Part shown: one piece after another, positions 1-8,474 of the stretch
Layout of the letters: each line of letters starts with the position of its first letter
How positions within the stretch are numbered: the stretch's first letter is position 1
Assembly (NCBI GenBank): GCA_016866355.1
Contig: VGMN01000003.1
Location: forward strand, 1-64,000
Origin: Bacteroidota bacterium
GTDB lineage: Bacteria; Bacteroidota; Bacteroidia; Chitinophagales; Chitinophagaceae
Reading direction: 5' to 3'
DNA length: 64,000 nt
The notes under the pieces: generated by a model
Told to the model about the DNA's origin: nothing
The model's input: only the letters and a program-made list of their open reading frames with translations
The model's database searches: none
Translations under genes and position numbers: made by a program

Positions 1-55
1 TGTAAAGGGGATTTCGCAGGATAGATTATATTGCACGTCCTATAACAATAATAGC

Positions 56-706
56 ATGAAGCTTTACAACACATTAATAAAATACAGATTTGTAATTGGT
101 ATTATTTGTGTGCTCCTGGGTGTTGGCGCCAATCTGGCCTTTAGTTTTTGGCCATCGTTTCCGCTTTATTTGATTGGCTTGTTTCTCATAGCCGGTCATT
201 TCTTTTTTGGTCCTCTCCGGCTGATTCAGGAATACATGGAAAGTGGTGATATGGATGGTGCAGAAAAAGTATTGGCCTCAATCAAATACCCTAACCTGCT
301 GTATAAGCCTATCCGTTCTGTTTATTTCACATTGAAAGGGAATTTGGCAATGATGAAGCAGGATTTTGATGGTGCAGAAAAAATGATGAAAAAAGGATTG
401 GACCTTGGAATGCCCATGAAAGAGGCGGAGGGTGCCAGCTTGCTACAAATGGGAATGCTCGCCATGCAAAAAAATGATTTGAAACAGGCCGAGAGTTATA
501 TCAGACAGGCATTACGAAAAGGACTACCTGATAAAGAAAATCAAGCGGCCGCTTTTTTACAGATGTGTAGTTTGATGATGAACAAAAGAGAATTCCGGGC
601 GGCAAAAGATTTTTTTCGCAAAGCCAAGGCATTGAAACCTACTACCCCGCAATTGGTTGATCAGATCAAACAAATCGAAAAGTATATTTCCAGAATCCCT
701 GGTTAA
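56..706 (+). CDS. Membrane-anchored TPR-repeat protein, function unknown
   Basis: A 216-residue protein of unknown function. Two hydrophobic segments (about residues 13-32 and 34-52) should anchor it in the inner membrane. The rest is helical with tetratricopeptide-like repeats, including two similar units with the pattern DGAEKxxxxx (about residues 66 and 106) and an alanine-rich pair near 145-190. TPR arrays usually mediate protein contacts, so a scaffold role is a guess. It stands alone, 125 bases ahead of the response regulator. The start is the first ATG, which puts the membrane segment at the N-terminus. Confidence 0.75.
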   Translation: MKLYNTLIKYRFVIGIICVLLGVGANLAFSFWPSFPLYLIGLFLIAGHFFFGPLRLIQEYMESGDMDGAEKVLASIKYPNLLYKPIRSVYFTLKGNLAMMKQDFDGAEKMMKKGLDLGMPMKEAEGASLLQMGMLAMQKNDLKQAESYIRQALRKGLPDKENQAAAFLQMCSLMMNKREFRAAKDFFRKAKALKPTTPQLVDQIKQIEKYISRIPG

Positions 707-725
707 ATTAATACGTGTATTTACG

Positions 726-753
726 TACTGAGTTTTAAACACTTCACTCAGTA
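726..753. promoter_or_regulatory. Inverted repeat upstream of the response regulator
   Basis: TACTGAG at 726-732 and its exact complement CTCAGTA at 747-753 are separated by 14 bases. It lies 78 bases before the response regulator start and just after the TPR gene. It could be a weak hairpin ending the upstream transcript (there is no T-run) or a protein-binding site. No function is assigned. Confidence 0.25.
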
Positions 754-831
754 ATCACAGAATTGTATATATTCGGTACTTACTATTATTATTCTTAGAT
801 AAATCTACTTATTTAAGCAAGTAAGTTACCT

Positions 832-1473
832 ATGAAAAAAATTAAATTGTATCTGGTTGATGACCACCGTATGGTCATTGACATGTGGGCAAGTCTTTTG
901 AGCTCTAATCCAAGATTTGAAGTAGTGGGTAGCTCTTTGGATGCAGAAAAAGCGTTGGATGAAATTAGTCTCAAACTTCCGGATGTGATCCTCATGGATA
1001 TCACCCTTCCTGGCATCTCCGGGATTGAATTAACCAAACAAATAAAAGAAAAACTACCAACTATCAAGATACTAGGGGTGTCAATGCACACCAATATTAT
1101 GCTGATTAAACAACTCTTAATCAGTGGTGCCAGCGGTTATGTATCAAAGACTTCCTCCTTTGATGAAATGACAACGGCTATTATAACTATCTACGAGGGT
1201 AATCGATATATCTGTAGAGATATCAAGGATTATATCACTAATCAAGTAATAAGCGAACAACAAACAGATCCGGCTTATCGAATCAACCAGCTGACAAAAA
1301 GAGAATTAGAAATAGTGAATTTGATTAAGGAAGGACACTCCTCCAAAGAGATCAGCGAGAAATTATTTATATCTAAGCGAACAGTAGAGGTTCATCGGTA
1401 TAATATCTTTAGAAAACTGGAAGTGAATAATATCACCTCTTTAATCAAGATTACCAATAAGTCAATTGTATAA
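832..1473 (+). CDS. NarL/FixJ (LuxR-type) DNA-binding response regulator
   Basis: A two-domain response regulator of 213 residues. The N-terminal receiver domain (about 1-120) has the acidic pair in the LVDDH motif, the phospho-acceptor Asp56 in MDITLP and the conserved Lys106. The C-terminal LuxR helix-turn-helix (about 148-205) reads LTKRELEIVNLIKEGHSSKE onward, with the recognition helix around KRTVEVHR. It should bind DNA when phosphorylated. No histidine kinase lies nearby, so it is an orphan here and its signal and targets are unknown. It converges on the SRPBCC gene, leaving only 15 bases between them. Confidence 0.92.
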   Translation: MKKIKLYLVDDHRMVIDMWASLLSSNPRFEVVGSSLDAEKALDEISLKLPDVILMDITLPGISGIELTKQIKEKLPTIKILGVSMHTNIMLIKQLLISGASGYVSKTSSFDEMTTAIITIYEGNRYICRDIKDYITNQVISEQQTDPAYRINQLTKRELEIVNLIKEGHSSKEISEKLFISKRTVEVHRYNIFRKLEVNNITSLIKITNKSIV

Positions 1474-1488
1474 ATTAACCCGTGTAAT

Positions 1489-1956
1489 CTATTTCCAGCT
1501 TCCAAATAGCGTTTCCACCGCATTATAGCGATACTGAAAAATTCCTTCCAACTTTTTCCTTACAAAAAGCCAATTAGCTAAATCTCCTAGAGGCCCCAAT
1601 GGAATTCTATAATGAACAATATCCGTCATTTCTACTCCTCCGGGAATGGCTTTGAAATGATGTTGATGATGCCATAAGGTATAGGGGCCAAATCGTTGCT
1701 GGTCTATAAAATAAACGGGCTCCTGCACCTGTGTAATTTCTGTCATCCAATAGACAGGTATTCCTAGTAACGGACGAACTTTATATTCAATCAACTGGCC
1801 AGGATACATGCGTAATCCGTGAAAGCGTGATATAATCTGAAATCCCATTTCCGGGGGTGTAATTCGCTGGAGATTAGCGGGGCTTGAGAAAAATTCCCAG
1901 GCTTGCTCAATGGAGATGGGAATACACTGTTTGGTTTGAAAAGAGTAAGTGGCCAT
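1489..1956 (-). CDS. SRPBCC-fold ligand-binding protein (cell division inhibitor-like)
   Basis: A 155-residue protein of the START/SRPBCC fold, often labelled ligand-binding SRPBCC or cell division inhibitor-like. The N-terminal strand and helix (SFQTKQCIPISIEQAWEFFS) and the motif LQRITPPEMGF are typical. The ligand is unknown. The reading frame stays open 37 codons further upstream, but that extension overlaps the start of the divergent helicase gene and does not resemble the family. The internal ATG giving MATYSF is therefore preferred. Confidence 0.8.
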   Translation of the reverse strand: MATYSFQTKQCIPISIEQAWEFFSSPANLQRITPPEMGFQIISRFHGLRMYPGQLIEYKVRPLLGIPVYWMTEITQVQEPVYFIDQQRFGPYTLWHHQHHFKAIPGGVEMTDIVHYRIPLGPLGDLANWLFVRKKLEGIFQYRYNAVETLFGSWK

Positions 1957-2016
1957 ACTGTTTGAAACAATTAATTTCGTTAGAATAACTATTGAACCCG
2001 GAAAAAGTTCATCCCT

Positions 2017-5000
2017 ATGTCTATAAGCCGTGAGAAATTGGAGCTGAAGTTTTCTGAAGAATACCAACGCTTAAATGAACAACAACAAAAAGCGGTACGC
2101 ACCATCGAAGGTCCTGTAATGGTAATTGCCGGACCCGGCACTGGTAAAACACAAATATTAGCCTGCCGAATTGGTAAAATATTATTAGACACAGATGTTC
2201 AACCTGAAAATATTCTTTGCCTTACTTATACAGAGGCCGGGGTGGTAGCTATGCGTAAACGGCTGCAACAATTTATTGGACCTGCTGCCTACAAAGTTCA
2301 ACTTGGCACCTTTCATTCCTTTTGCAATGAAGTAATACAAGACAACCTGCCCTACTTTGAAAAACATACACTAGATCCCATTTCAGAACTTGAAAAAATT
2401 CAATTATTTAAAGACCATATAGATTCCTTTCCAAAAGAACATCCTTTCAAAAAATATCGAGGTGACGTATACTACGAGGCCAAGAATATGATGAACTTAT
2501 TCAGCACCATGAAAAGAGAAGGCTGGACACCTGCTTTTGTGCTGGAGAAAATTGATGAATACTTGGTATCACTTCCTGCGCGTGACCAATATATTGCCAA
2601 AAGAGCCACTAAAGAATTTAAAAAAGGGGAAGTACGAACAGACCGCATTGAGAAAGAAAAAGAAAAAATGAATCGACTGCGTGCCGCCGTGCAAGAGTTT
2701 GAACCGGTACAACAGGTGATGAAAAAAAGAAATCGATATGATTTTGAGGATATGATCAATTGGGTTATCCAAGCGTTTGAGCAAAGCCCAACACTACTCT
2801 CCGATTACCAGGAACGCTATCAATATATTTTAGTTGATGAATACCAAGATACCAGTGGATCTCAAAACAGATTAGTAGAGTTGCTTATCAGTTATTGGGA
2901 AGTGCCCAACATATTTGTTGTGGGCGATGACGACCAAAGCATTTTTAGATTCCAAGGCGCCAACATAGCCAATATGACTGGACTTGCTAATCGATACGCG
3001 CAGGAGCTTGTGCAAATTGTGCTTGCTGATAATTACCGTTCTACACAACCCATACTGGATGTTTCAACCGCTTTAATTCAACGGAATCAAGAAAGATTAA
3101 TTAATACCATTCCGGATCTAACAAAAGAGCTGAAAGCGGCACACGAACGTAAAAAAAATAGTAAGCACCTGCCACGCATCTGGGAGTTTGATACGCAACG
3201 GCTGGAAATTATTGGCATCACTAAAAAAGTGCAGGACTTGATCCTAGAAGGAATAGAGCCCGGACGTATTGGTATTATTTATAAAGAACACAAATATGGA
3301 GAAGAAATTGCCGGTTATTTGCAACAATTACAAATACCGTATCACACCAAAAGAAGTGCAGATTTACTACAATTACCCCTGATCAAAAAAATATTACTCC
3401 TACTCCGCTTTTTACAAGCAGAACACGATGTGCCCTATAGCGGTGATGAATTATTATTTGAATTACTACACCTGGATCTTTTTGGAATAGCCCCGCTTGA
3501 AATTGCAAAACTTTCATTGGAAGCAGCAGGAAAAAAACAAAGCGATTTGAATGGCTCGATACGAGCCCTGCTACATGAAAAAACTAACGGGGCCGGAGCC
3601 GATTTGTTTACTACTACGCAACCACTGGCTAAGGCATCCAGCTTGTTAGAGGATTTAATTGCAGCGGTACCCAACACAACTTTGCAACAATTATTAGAGA
3701 AAGTAATTCAACAAACAGGATTATTAGCGCAGGTGATGCAGCATGCTGAAAAACATGAAATGCTTCGGATTCTCACTTCTTTTTTTGACTTTATTAAAGA
3801 GGAAACACATCGCAAACCAGACTTAACCATAGAAGGCTTGTTGAACTTGATTGACTTGATGCAAAAAGAAAAAATTGCACTGCCCTATGTACAAGTGAGT
3901 GGGCACGAAAAAGGAGTCAATCTGTTAACGGCACATGGTTCGAAAGGACTAGAATTTCAATATGTTTTTATAGCAGGGGCTTTGGCTGACAAGTGGGAGA
4001 AAAAAAGAAAGCCATCTGATGGTTACAGTTACCCGGATAATCTATTTGGATTAAGCACTGCAGGTTCCAGCGAAGAAGAACTTCGTCGATTATTTTATGT
4101 AGCAGTTACGCGAGCCGAGGAGCATTTAGTAATATCCTATAGTAAGTATAGCAATAGTGGTAAAGAGTTAGAACCCTCTCGGTTTGTTATGGAGTTAACT
4201 GATGGCTTTGAAATACCTATTGAAAAGATACTACTTGATCAAGCAATTATTAGTGCGTTCTCCAATTTGGCGCTGGCAGCACCAACCAAACCCGAGATTG
4301 CACAAATAGAGGAAGAAGTCTTAGCTCCCCTACTTGCTCGATTTACAATGAATGTTACGGCGCTGAATAACTATCTACACTGCCCTCTTGAGTTTTATTA
4401 CCGGACCTTAATACGTATTCCATCACCTAAAAATGAAGCAACCGAATTTGGATCCGCTGTACACACAGCATTAGAGCGATTATTCAGACGGATGTTAGAT
4501 AGTGGTACTGAAACTTTTCCAGATAAATCAATATTCATTCAAGACTTTGAACAACATATGCGTCGTTATCGCGAAAGTTTTACTAAAGAGCAGTTCAAAC
4601 GTCGTATGGAATATGGACAAATAATTCTTACGGACTACTATAATCATTCGCTGGCAGGTTTCAATAAGATTGTAGCCATTGAACGTAATATTCGAAATGT
4701 AGTGGTCAATGGGATCCCGCTTAAAGGGAAACTGGATAAACTGGAGTTTGATGGAAAACTGGTAAATGTAGTAGACTATAAAACAGGTGATCCGGACAGA
4801 GCGGCAGAAAAACTAAACGGACCTACTGCAAAAAATCCGGTAGGCGGCGATTACTGGAGACAGGCCGTTTTTTACAAAATATTGGTAGACCATTACGAAC
4901 AAAGGGGCTGGCAGGCTATCAGTACAGAGTTTGATTTCATTGAGCCAAATAAACAAAAGGAATATCAACGTAAGAAAATAATTATCACACCGGCAGATGT

Positions 5001-5166
5001 AGAAATAGTGAAGGAACAAATCAAAATGGTTTGGGATAAAATTCAGGCCAAAGATTTCTATACGGGCTGTGGAAAAGAGGACTGTCACTGGTGCAATTTT
5101 GTTAAATCACATCAATTGGCTGTTGCACTGCACGAGTTGGAGGAGGAAAACGATTCCCAGGATTAA
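2017..5166 (+). CDS. UvrD/Rep-family helicase fused to a RecB-like Fe-S nuclease
   Basis: A 1049-residue superfamily 1A helicase with a C-terminal nuclease, probably acting in DNA end processing or recombinational repair. The helicase motifs are intact: Walker A GPGTGKT at 39-45, motif II VDEYQD near 275, motif III GDDDQSIFRFQG near 305, motif IV NYRS, motif V HGSKGLEF and motif VI FYVAVTRAEEHL. The C-terminal part (from about 775) is a PD-(D/E)XK nuclease with D920-Y-K922. Cys789 (in HCPLEFYY) together with Cys1018, Cys1023 and Cys1026 matches the AddB/Cas4-type 4Fe-4S staple. It resembles a one-chain AddAB-like protein, although a dedicated Chi recogniser is not evident. Confidence 0.9.
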   Translation: MSISREKLELKFSEEYQRLNEQQQKAVRTIEGPVMVIAGPGTGKTQILACRIGKILLDTDVQPENILCLTYTEAGVVAMRKRLQQFIGPAAYKVQLGTFHSFCNEVIQDNLPYFEKHTLDPISELEKIQLFKDHIDSFPKEHPFKKYRGDVYYEAKNMMNLFSTMKREGWTPAFVLEKIDEYLVSLPARDQYIAKRATKEFKKGEVRTDRIEKEKEKMNRLRAAVQEFEPVQQVMKKRNRYDFEDMINWVIQAFEQSPTLLSDYQERYQYILVDEYQDTSGSQNRLVELLISYWEVPNIFVVGDDDQSIFRFQGANIANMTGLANRYAQELVQIVLADNYRSTQPILDVSTALIQRNQERLINTIPDLTKELKAAHERKKNSKHLPRIWEFDTQRLEIIGITKKVQDLILEGIEPGRIGIIYKEHKYGEEIAGYLQQLQIPYHTKRSADLLQLPLIKKILLLLRFLQAEHDVPYSGDELLFELLHLDLFGIAPLEIAKLSLEAAGKKQSDLNGSIRALLHEKTNGAGADLFTTTQPLAKASSLLEDLIAAVPNTTLQQLLEKVIQQTGLLAQVMQHAEKHEMLRILTSFFDFIKEETHRKPDLTIEGLLNLIDLMQKEKIALPYVQVSGHEKGVNLLTAHGSKGLEFQYVFIAGALADKWEKKRKPSDGYSYPDNLFGLSTAGSSEEELRRLFYVAVTRAEEHLVISYSKYSNSGKELEPSRFVMELTDGFEIPIEKILLDQAIISAFSNLALAAPTKPEIAQIEEEVLAPLLARFTMNVTALNNYLHCPLEFYYRTLIRIPSPKNEATEFGSAVHTALERLFRRMLDSGTETFPDKSIFIQDFEQHMRRYRESFTKEQFKRRMEYGQIILTDYYNHSLAGFNKIVAIERNIRNVVVNGIPLKGKLDKLEFDGKLVNVVDYKTGDPDRAAEKLNGPTAKNPVGGDYWRQAVFYKILVDHYEQRGWQAISTEFDFIEPNKQKEYQRKKIIITPADVEIVKEQIKMVWDKIQAKDFYTGCGKEDCHWCNFVKSHQLAVALHELEEENDSQD

Positions 5167-5203
5167 CGGAGCTTTCACGCTAAACCCTGTAAGTTTGCAA
5201 CCG

Positions 5204-6628
5204 ATGAAACAACATTGGTTTTTAGCAGGACTGCTGGGCATTACTTCCGCTATCTCCTTATTTATAAGCCCAGGTTGTGCCAACATTGTTCCACCTCAAG
5301 GAGGTCCCCGAGATACCATTCCTCCAGTACTACTCAAAGTAATGCCGGGTGACTCCAGCACCAGATTTACAAGTAAAAAAATAGACTTCTATTTTGATGA
5401 ATATATTGACGTGCAGGATCCTCAAACACAATTACTGCTTTCCCCCTTACCTACTACCAATCCAACGATAGATGCGCGCTTACGTGATTTAAGTGTTCGT
5501 CTTAAAGATTCACTATTACCTAATACAACCTATACTATTGATTTTGGTAGCTCCATCAAGGATTTCACAGAGGGCAATATTGCAAAAGGAATTCGCTATG
5601 TTTTTTCAACAGGAAATTATATTGACTCACTTGAGATCAATGGAAAAGTTATACTAGCAGAATCAGGTAAAACCGATAGTACATTAATTGCCATGCTCCA
5701 TACAGATGCCACTGATTCTGCCGTTTACAAGAAAAAACCCGTATACATAGCAAGGCTTGATAAAGAAGGACGTTTTAGTTTTAAAAATTTACCTGCACAA
5801 ACATTTTATCTCTATGCACTAAAAGATGAATCCGGAATGCGTCGTTACACTGACAAAAAGCAATTTTTTGCTTTTGCTCCAGCGGCAGTAAGTGCGTTGC
5901 AGCAAAAAGATAGTATTACCCTCTATGCCTATGTTGCCGACCCCACTGCTGGCAATACCTTTTCAATAGGGGCACCTGAAACAGCAACTAAAAAAACAGA
6001 TACCGACAAAAGATTGAAATACCAGACTAGTATTCAAAATAACCAACAAGATATTTTACTACCCTTCCAGTTTCAATTTGAAAATGGTATCAAGCAACTT
6101 GATACATCCGGAATTGGTCTTTATAAAGATTCAAGCTATACGCCGGTAGATAGTTTTCAATTAGTGTTAGATACAAGCAGGCGTCAACTTACACTGGCAA
6201 CTGCCTGGGAAGAAGGACAATCTTACCATCTAATTCTTACAAAAGGGGCAGCCGAAGATTCAGTAGGAAAACAATGGGTCAAGACAGATACGCTGTCATT
6301 TACTACCAAGAAAAAAACGGATTATGGAAAATTAAAAATTCGTTTACGAGGACTCGATATGTCTCAACAACCTGTTTTGCAATTTGTGCAGAGCGAACGC
6401 GTAGTGAAATCGATTCGCTTAACGGGGCCCCTCTATGAAGAAGCCTTGTTTTATCCTGGCGAATATCAACTTCGAATTTTAGTGGATAGAAATGAAAATG
6501 GACGATGGGATACCGGATCATTTTTTGGAGATCGAAGACAACCTGAGCAAGTAATCCCCCTCGAAAAAAGGGTAACAGTTAAACCAAATTGGTTGAATGA
6601 ATACGAACTGGAAACAGGTATCCGTTAA
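5204..6628 (+). CDS. Ig-like domain lipoprotein
   Basis: A 474-residue predicted lipoprotein with signal peptide and lipobox SPGC at about residues 22-25. It is followed by the proline-rich start VPPQGGPRDTIPP, common in Bacteroidota surface lipoproteins carrying a bacterial Ig-like domain (Big_5 type). The region around 40-140 has the expected beta-strand pattern (FYFDEYIDV, LPNTTYTIDF). A second beta-rich region precedes the C-terminal segment with DRNENGRWDTG. The frame is open back into the helicase gene, but the ATG at 5204 places the signal peptide correctly. Function unknown; it probably sits on the outer membrane. Confidence 0.82.
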   Translation: MKQHWFLAGLLGITSAISLFISPGCANIVPPQGGPRDTIPPVLLKVMPGDSSTRFTSKKIDFYFDEYIDVQDPQTQLLLSPLPTTNPTIDARLRDLSVRLKDSLLPNTTYTIDFGSSIKDFTEGNIAKGIRYVFSTGNYIDSLEINGKVILAESGKTDSTLIAMLHTDATDSAVYKKKPVYIARLDKEGRFSFKNLPAQTFYLYALKDESGMRRYTDKKQFFAFAPAAVSALQQKDSITLYAYVADPTAGNTFSIGAPETATKKTDTDKRLKYQTSIQNNQQDILLPFQFQFENGIKQLDTSGIGLYKDSSYTPVDSFQLVLDTSRRQLTLATAWEEGQSYHLILTKGAAEDSVGKQWVKTDTLSFTTKKKTDYGKLKIRLRGLDMSQQPVLQFVQSERVVKSIRLTGPLYEEALFYPGEYQLRILVDRNENGRWDTGSFFGDRRQPEQVIPLEKRVTVKPNWLNEYELETGIR

Positions 6629-6637
6629 TCCAGTGCT

Positions 6638-6645
6638 TATCTTTG
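6638..6645 (+). promoter_or_regulatory. -7 box (TAnnTTTG) just before recR
   Basis: TATCTTTG matches the Bacteroidota primary sigma -7 consensus TAnnTTTG. Only four bases separate it from the recR ATG at 6650, so a transcript from this box would have almost no leader. Confidence 0.5.
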
Positions 6646-6649
6646 TGCC

Positions 6650-7270
6650 ATGCAACTTTCCTCTCAATTACTAGAAAAAGCTGTCAGCGCTTTTGCTAAA
6701 CTCCCCGGAATCGGAAAGAAAACTGCATTACGACTAGTTTTACATCTTTTAAAACAAGAACCCGGAGAGGTAGCACACTTGAGTGAGGCTATAACCCAAC
6801 TTCGTAACGAGATTCAATTTTGCACACGCTGTGGCAATATTGCAGATGGCCCACAATGTGCTATTTGTTTGAATACGCGAAGAAAGCAACAGCTAATTTG
6901 TGTGGTAGAAAGCATACGAGATGTAATTGCGATTGAAAGCACCCAACAATACAATGGAGTATATCATATTCTTGGTGGAATCATTTCGCCATTAGATGGT
7001 GTGGGACCGGATCAACTCACAATAGATGCGTTATTAACGCGTATTAAAACTGAAAAGACAGAAGAGCTGATTTTTGCATTGAACCCTACAATTCAAGGGG
7101 ATACCACTATTTATTACATACAGAAAAAACTACAGGAATATCCTATACGTGTGACTACCATCGCCCGAGGTGTAGCGTTTGGAGGAGAACTGGAGTACGC
7201 CGATGAAATGACCTTGGCAAGAAGTCTACAAAACCGACTTCCGGTAGGCCGTTATGTTACTAGTCGCTAA
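6650..7270 (+). CDS. recR: Recombination mediator protein RecR
   Basis: RecR (206 residues, usual length about 200) works with RecO and RecF to load RecA at gaps. It has the N-terminal helix-hairpin-helix (LPGIGKKTALRLVLHLL), the zinc-binding cysteines 58, 61, 70 and 73, and a Toprim domain beginning VVESIRDVIAIE. The C-terminal part contains the family motif RGVAFGGELEYADEMTL. recO and recF are not nearby. It follows the Ig-like lipoprotein gene by 21 bases but has its own -7 box. Confidence 0.97.
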   Translation: MQLSSQLLEKAVSAFAKLPGIGKKTALRLVLHLLKQEPGEVAHLSEAITQLRNEIQFCTRCGNIADGPQCAICLNTRRKQQLICVVESIRDVIAIESTQQYNGVYHILGGIISPLDGVGPDQLTIDALLTRIKTEKTEELIFALNPTIQGDTTIYYIQKKLQEYPIRVTTIARGVAFGGELEYADEMTLARSLQNRLPVGRYVTSR

Positions 7271-7279
7271 CCCTTATTC

Positions 7280-7311
7280 CTTGGGGGATTAAGTCCTTTT
7301 TGTTATATTTG
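7280..7311 (+). promoter_or_regulatory. Promoter of the split metH operon
   Basis: A -33-like CTTG at 7280-7283 and a -7 box TATATTTG at 7304-7311 (consensus TAnnTTTG) are separated by 20 bases, close to the Bacteroidota sigma spacing. Transcription would start near 7317, giving a leader of about 140 bases before the metH ATG. Confidence 0.6.
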
Positions 7312-7316
7312 CAGCC

Positions 7317-7457
7317 ACTTACGGCGGATTTGTTTATTGTTCGGCCTCCCAACGGAACTAATAAACGCAGGATACAAGCTCAATTACCCCTCGTTTATAG
7401 TCCAATGGTCTCTTGAACAAGCGCCTCCGAAAGTGTTGGCTGTTCAACCGATCCATT
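7317..7457 (+). promoter_or_regulatory. Structured 5' leader of metH, possible riboswitch
   Basis: The leader can form an 11-bp stem between 7332-7342 and 7355-7366 (one bulged T, 12-base loop). A second hairpin near the start codon pairs GAACA at 7415-7419 with TGTTC at 7441-7445, extended by AGC/GC. Alternative pairings compete: 7361-7367 (ATAAACG) is also complementary to 7392-7398 (CGTTTAT), and 7415-7420 (GAACAA) to 7337-7342 (TTGTTC). Competing stems before a methionine gene suggest a switch, but I recognise no known SAM, SAH or cobalamin riboswitch core. Confidence 0.35.
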
Positions 7458-8459
7458 ATGAAAAGTATTCAAGAAACCCTGCAAGAACGTATTTTAATTA
7501 TTGATGGTGCCATGGGTACCATGATTCAACGTCATAAACTGACAGAGGCCGATTACCGGGGTGAACGATTTAAAAACTGGCCAAGTGACCTGAAAGGCAA
7601 TAATGACCTTTTAAATATTACAAAGCCGGATGTCATTGTTGGTATACACAAACAATACCTCGATGCGGGTGCCGATATCATTGAGACCAACACCTTTAGC
7701 AGCACTTCCATTGCCATGGCAGACTATGGCATGCAATCACTGGCTAAGGAATTAAATGTAGCAGCAGCTAGCTGTGCCAAAGAAGCAGTTAAACAAGCTG
7801 GTAAAGTAGCGTGGGTAGCAGGCGCCATCGGCCCACTTAATAAAACATTGTCTCTTTCTCCTGATGTAAATAACCCCGGATTCAGAGCTATCACTTTTGA
7901 TGAAGTGGTAGCGGCTTATTACGAACAAGTAAGTGGGTTAGTAGAGGGCGGTGTGGATGTGCTGTTGATAGAAACCATATTTGATACACTCAATGCGAAA
8001 GGTGCCATCTATGCAATCAAACAATATTTTGATGATACAAAGCAAGCACCGTTACCGATCATGATTAGCGGAACCATTACGGATGCATCAGGACGAACAT
8101 TAAGTGGACAAACCTTGGAAGCTTTTTATACTTCCGTAATGCATGCAAACCCGTTAAGCGTTGGATTAAACTGTGCCTTGGGTGCAAAAGAAATGCGGCC
8201 ACATATTGAAGAGTTGTCAACGCTAGCCAGTTGTTATGTATCCGCCTATCCTAATGCAGGTTTGCCAAATGCCATGGGCGAATATGATGAGAATCCAGCA
8301 GACACAGGGCATTATTTAGAAGAATGGGCACGTGAAGGATTTGTAAATATTGTTGGAGGCTGCTGCGGTACTACCCCTGATCATATCCAACATATTGCCG
8401 AACATGTAAAGGGATTGACTCCTCGCGCTTTACCAACTATTGAAGAAACCTTATCCTAG
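7458..8459 (+). CDS. metH: Methionine synthase, homocysteine-binding subunit (split MetH, N-terminal part)
   Basis: A 333-residue homocysteine S-methyltransferase domain equal to the first module of cobalamin-dependent MetH. It starts [15 protein letters not shown] and carries the zinc-binding cysteines of the family, Cys239 (NCALGAKEM) and Cys302-Cys303 ([10 protein letters not shown]). The frame is open from an upstream ATG at 7413, but that lies inside the structured leader and adds unrelated residues, so ATG 7458 is chosen. The remaining MetH modules are encoded by the next gene, 15 bases downstream. The two products presumably form one enzyme making methionine from homocysteine and methyltetrahydrofolate. 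Confidence 0.93.
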   Translation: MKSIQETLQERILIIDGAMGTMIQRHKLTEADYRGERFKNWPSDLKGNNDLLNITKPDVIVGIHKQYLDAGADIIETNTFSSTSIAMADYGMQSLAKELNVAAASCAKEAVKQAGKVAWVAGAIGPLNKTLSLSPDVNNPGFRAITFDEVVAAYYEQVSGLVEGGVDVLLIETIFDTLNAKGAIYAIKQYFDDTKQAPLPIMISGTITDASGRTLSGQTLEAFYTSVMHANPLSVGLNCALGAKEMRPHIEELSTLASCYVSAYPNAGLPNAMGEYDENPADTGHYLEEWAREGFVNIVGGCCGTTPDHIQHIAEHVKGLTPRALPTIEETLS

Positions 8460-8474
8460 ATTACTACTCTCTGT

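Noticed and set aside
7396-7425. tRNA-like D-arm sequence (TAGTCCAATGGT) in the metH leader
   Set aside because: No acceptor stem, anticodon arm or T-loop (GTTCGAATC-like) is present at the right spacing.
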